64,000 bases of DNA from B30-G6 sp963701385 (GTDB lineage: Bacteria; Desulfobacterota; Desulfobacteria; Desulfobacterales; B30-G6). The translations under genes were made by a program, and so were the position numbers. The DNA is taken from positions 434,001 to 498,000 of the forward strand of contig CAVOZW010000027.1 of NCBI GenBank assembly GCA_963701385.1, read 5' to 3'. The notes under the pieces were generated by a model that worked only from the letters and a program-made list of their open reading frames with translations, was not told the DNA's origin and did not search any database. Positions 61,796-64,000 of the stretch are shown one piece after another (position 1 is the stretch's first letter; each line of letters begins with the position of its first letter).

Positions 61796-62713
61796 CTATT
61801 CAATTTGTGCGCCCATCCCTGCGCCACCCTGCCACTCGGAAAGCGAATGGGCCAGGCATCCGCCGCCACAGGCCCGAGTGTGAAGGCTTCGACATGCATC
61901 GACGTGAACGGGACAAAAACCCCTGAAAGGCATTAGCCATTGATCCAATTCTGTGCGAAGAGCGGTGATGGATTCTTCTTTCTGGATATGGATGGATCGG
62001 GGGCCTTGGATTCTGGGACAGTACCACAACGAGCCATCGGGCCGGATGATCAAGGATTCACGGCAGGTGGCCATCGGCCACTTAACGCGCGTCGCCGCCA
62101 TGGCGCCGAGCTGCTCTCGATTGAAAATGCAGAGTGGAAGCCCACACAACCATCGGAACGAAACGCTATGGCGCGTCAGTTCGCTGGCTAGCGCGAGAAG
62201 CAATTCGGACCAGGCACCATAATCCTGTTTTACAATCCGTGACGGACCGCTCGATCGGTCCTGCCAGGCAACCCCCATTACAACTTCATGGATGTTCAAA
62301 CCACTTTGTAGAATCTTTTTCAGGTCTAGGGGGTCGAATCGGGTCGAGTGCAGGGGCAGGAACACATTCAACGCAGCCGCTTCTTTGAGACGATGACTAT
62401 CCGTGTCCCTGGCTTGGGTGGTCAGGCATCCGGCATCGACGGTCAGCGGAACCTTTTTTTCGATTAATATGCTGAGCGTTTGATTGTCAATAGGCGCATC
62501 CAGGAAAACGTCGGCGTGGATTTTTTTTGTTTCGAGCAGCTGAACATATCGAAGCAAGCGGTCTGGGTGTATCCTGCCTAACCACAGATTGGCGCGATAA
62601 TCGTTTTCCCTTTCCATCAGGTCGATGATGTGTTGAAAACAGGCCGGTGTCATGACCGCACCACAAGGGTTTCCATGCCCTTCAGGGAAATCGTTCAAAA
62701 AGAGGCTAATCAT
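61796..62713 (-). CDS. SPASM-domain protein lacking the radical SAM cysteine motif
   Basis: The 305-residue protein has a C-terminal SPASM region like its neighbours (CGLPLCIFN, ATCRESLIIRPDGSLWYCPR, CPVHVDACRSLHTRACGGGCLAHS), and its N-terminal half follows a degenerate barrel (LFLNDFPEGHGNPCG, VFLDAPIDNQTLSILIEKKV). No CX3CX2C is present. It is therefore likely to be a non-catalytic partner, or one that uses only auxiliary clusters. It overlaps the upstream radical SAM gene by 4 bases. PqqD plus radical SAM/SPASM plus SPASM-only triads are known (GeoRSP-type). Confidence 0.75.
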   Translation of the reverse strand: MISLFLNDFPEGHGNPCGAVMTPACFQHIIDLMERENDYRANLWLGRIHPDRLLRYVQLLETKKIHADVFLDAPIDNQTLSILIEKKVPLTVDAGCLTTQARDTDSHRLKEAAALNVFLPLHSTRFDPLDLKKILQSGLNIHEVVMGVAWQDRSSGPSRIVKQDYGAWSELLLALASELTRHSVSFRWLCGLPLCIFNREQLGAMAATRVKWPMATCRESLIIRPDGSLWYCPRIQGPRSIHIQKEESITALRTELDQWLMPFRGFCPVHVDACRSLHTRACGGGCLAHSLSEWQGGAGMGAQIE

Positions 62714-63669
62714 TTTTCACCTGCTTCAGGTTTCAGAATCCGCGTCCTCGACAAACAGCCACCGTGACAGGCGCCTGACGCTAAATTCAGGCATGTTTGG
62801 CACTGATCGGTATTTCCCAAACCCTGAACGTGTTTCCACCGCTCATCGAAATACGCGACAATCTCGTCATAGGTTTTAAAATCCGTCAGCTTGACACACC
62901 GGTCCGTCGAAAATGGAAAACACCGCCACACCATGAGATCGGGGCCAATATCCAAAACAGGTCTGCAGGCAAAAAGGAATTCAACACCGCATTGCGCAAG
63001 AATCCCAAGCGCTGATTTGGTAAATCCACACAGCCTGAATCCACAGTCGAACCCGACATTGATCCCGGATTTGGCAAGATCTTCAGCCATGATGACGATT
63101 CTGCCATACGTTTGGGGCAGATCTTTTTCTTTCAAGTAGGTATTCGTGGTGCCTTGAATGGGTTGGGTTAGGCCCAGGCGAATGGTGGGCTTTAAGCCAC
63201 ACTTCAGGATGATCTGCCTCAGGAAATCCCATGAAAAATCAGGCTTGTAGATATTGAAGGACAGCTGGAGATTGGGACCGAAGGCGCGGCAGTTGGCTTC
63301 GATCTCGGCTTTCTCGCTTTCGCTGTAGGTGCCGGGGGGGTTCAGATTTAGGATGACGGCCAGGGTATGGGTGTCCATTTTGCCAAGAAGCCTTCGGAGT
63401 ACCGGGCTGACACCGTTGGTGAAGATTTTGACGAAATGACCCGTCTGGAGGGCCAGCGCCACGATCTCGTGAAAACGCGAGTGCAAGGTCGGTTCTCCAC
63501 CCAGCAAAGATACCGGGTCAAGTCCGGGTTTCAGATAGGTCAGAATGACCCTGAAGTCTTCCTCGGGCATTTCCCACCGGGGTGTATGCGTGTCCAGGTA
63601 GACACGCTCCTTGGCAAAACAATAAGGACAATTTCTGTTGCAGTAGTTGGTCAGCAGTATATTCGGCAT
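62710..63669 (-). CDS. Radical SAM/SPASM protein 4
   Basis: The 319-residue protein begins with the cluster motif (MPNILLTNYCNRNCPYC, Cys 10, 14, 17) and has PVSLLGGEPTLHSRFHE and FVKIFTNGVSP. The SPASM cysteines lie in FDCGFRLCGF, FACRPVLDIGPDLMVWRCFP and QCQTCLNLASGACHGGCLSR. Domain order and motif spacing match radical SAM protein 2, so the two are probably paralogues. It lies 53 bases after the PqqD-like gene and is coupled to the SPASM-only gene. Confidence 0.9.
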   Translation of the reverse strand: MPNILLTNYCNRNCPYCFAKERVYLDTHTPRWEMPEEDFRVILTYLKPGLDPVSLLGGEPTLHSRFHEIVALALQTGHFVKIFTNGVSPVLRRLLGKMDTHTLAVILNLNPPGTYSESEKAEIEANCRAFGPNLQLSFNIYKPDFSWDFLRQIILKCGLKPTIRLGLTQPIQGTTNTYLKEKDLPQTYGRIVIMAEDLAKSGINVGFDCGFRLCGFTKSALGILAQCGVEFLFACRPVLDIGPDLMVWRCFPFSTDRCVKLTDFKTYDEIVAYFDERWKHVQGLGNTDQCQTCLNLASGACHGGCLSRTRILKPEAGEK

Positions 63670-63722
63670 AATCGTTCATTCGAAAAGGATATCGGTGGAA
63701 CGTCATCAACCCGCTAGGCCAT

Positions 63723-64000
63723 TTAAGCGCCGGGGTTCTTTTCCATAATCAGCTTTTCGGTTTTCCATTCCTCCAGAAGCTTCAAACATTCCGAGGTAAC
63801 GACGGATTCATCGGGGGCATGCTCGAAATCGTCGCAAATCTGCCGAATGGCCGCTTCGAATCCATTGCCATCGACAATCAGTTTTTCCCACAGTCGGGAA
63901 CCGGTTTTGTTTACCGTGTAGTAATTGCCGGTGGATACATTCAAAATGACATAAACGCCGTCATTTTCACGCCAAATGATATTTTCGTTGCTTTGCCACA
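63723..64000 (-). CDS. PqqD-like peptide recognition (RRE) protein, start beyond the window
   Basis: The frame is open through position 64000, so the N-terminus is outside. The visible part fits PqqD: IIWRENDGVYVILNVSTGNY, YTVNKTGSRLWEKLI, FEAAIRQICDDFEHAPDESV and SECLKLLEEWKTEKLI. PqqD domains bind the leader peptide and present it to radical SAM enzymes or to B2 proteases. As first visible gene of the minus-strand operon it links both halves of the cluster. A methionine at 63944 lies inside the domain and is not the true start. Confidence 0.88.
   Translation of the reverse strand, partial: WQSNENIIWRENDGVYVILNVSTGNYYTVNKTGSRLWEKLIVDGNGFEAAIRQICDDFEHAPDESVVTSECLKLLEEWKTEKLIMEKNPGA

Noticed and set aside
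1..64000. CRISPR array or prophage structural genes
   Set aside because: No regularly spaced repeats and no capsid, tail or terminase genes were seen anywhere in the window.

Overview
The window looks like a chromosomal segment of a sulfate-reducing Desulfobacterota bacterium, probably near Desulfobacteraceae or Desulfosarcinaceae. The taxonomic argument is an adenylylsulfate reductase beta subunit (AprB), several DUF3786, DUF2284 and Mth938 type proteins, abundant Fe-S and radical SAM enzymes, and mid-range G+C with AT-rich intergenic regions. This is inferred from protein character only; no rRNA is present.

Layout. 1-6.5 kb is a worn region: a partial SUMF1 protein, an Lrp/AsnC regulator, a group II intron-like hairpin, a deleted AAA/DUF4143 gene, a radical SAM protein, a SixA-like phosphatase, a Mth938 protein, and fused remnants of a nitroreductase and a HerA-like ATPase. 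6.5-14.7 kb is one catabolic locus: a MurR/RpiR regulator, a divergent M20 amidohydrolase and a five-gene dipeptide/oligopeptide ABC importer, with matching TGAAA-N6-TTTCA palindromes in both control regions. 15.17-25.27 kb is a probable decayed genomic island in the 3' end of ssrA (tmRNA). It is bounded by a 29-bp direct repeat, with an integrase remnant beside ssrA. It carries an AbiE-type toxin-antitoxin pair with a striking tandem operator, an Fe-alcohol dehydrogenase with a monooxygenase-like partner, an aldo/keto reductase, an IS66 scrap, and an AprB gene without AprA.

25.7-31 kb holds housekeeping and small genes (DUF3786, DUF2284, PilZ, HAD, MBL-fold, YbaK) and a MITE-like element. 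31-38.4 kb is a sugar locus: gnd-zwf-pgl-glk on the minus strand, divergent from a GH63/MGH1-like glucosidase, so released glucose could enter the oxidative pentose phosphate pathway. 38.5-53 kb has a QueG-like reductase, a dienelactone hydrolase, aspartate kinase, an FAD oxidoreductase, an ECF-type transporter (A, T, S), a TPR protein, a ybbA-ybbP-tesA-like operon, and a J-domain protein.

53-64 kb is the most interesting part, a candidate ribosomally synthesised and post-translationally modified peptide (RiPP) cluster. A 47-residue precursor with a Tyr-rich C-terminus is followed by two tandem HPr-kinase-like proteins, a radical SAM/SPASM protein with a long N-terminal extension, a 17-codon coupling ORF, a lasso-B2/transglutaminase-like protein and two more radical SAM/SPASM enzymes. 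A convergent operon encodes a PqqD-like protein (running off the window), a fourth radical SAM/SPASM enzyme, and a SPASM protein that has lost the radical SAM cysteine motif. A divergent AsnB-type amidotransferase stands upstream. The gene set recalls lasso-peptide and SynChlorMet/GeoRSP-type cassettes, but the combination does not match one that I know.
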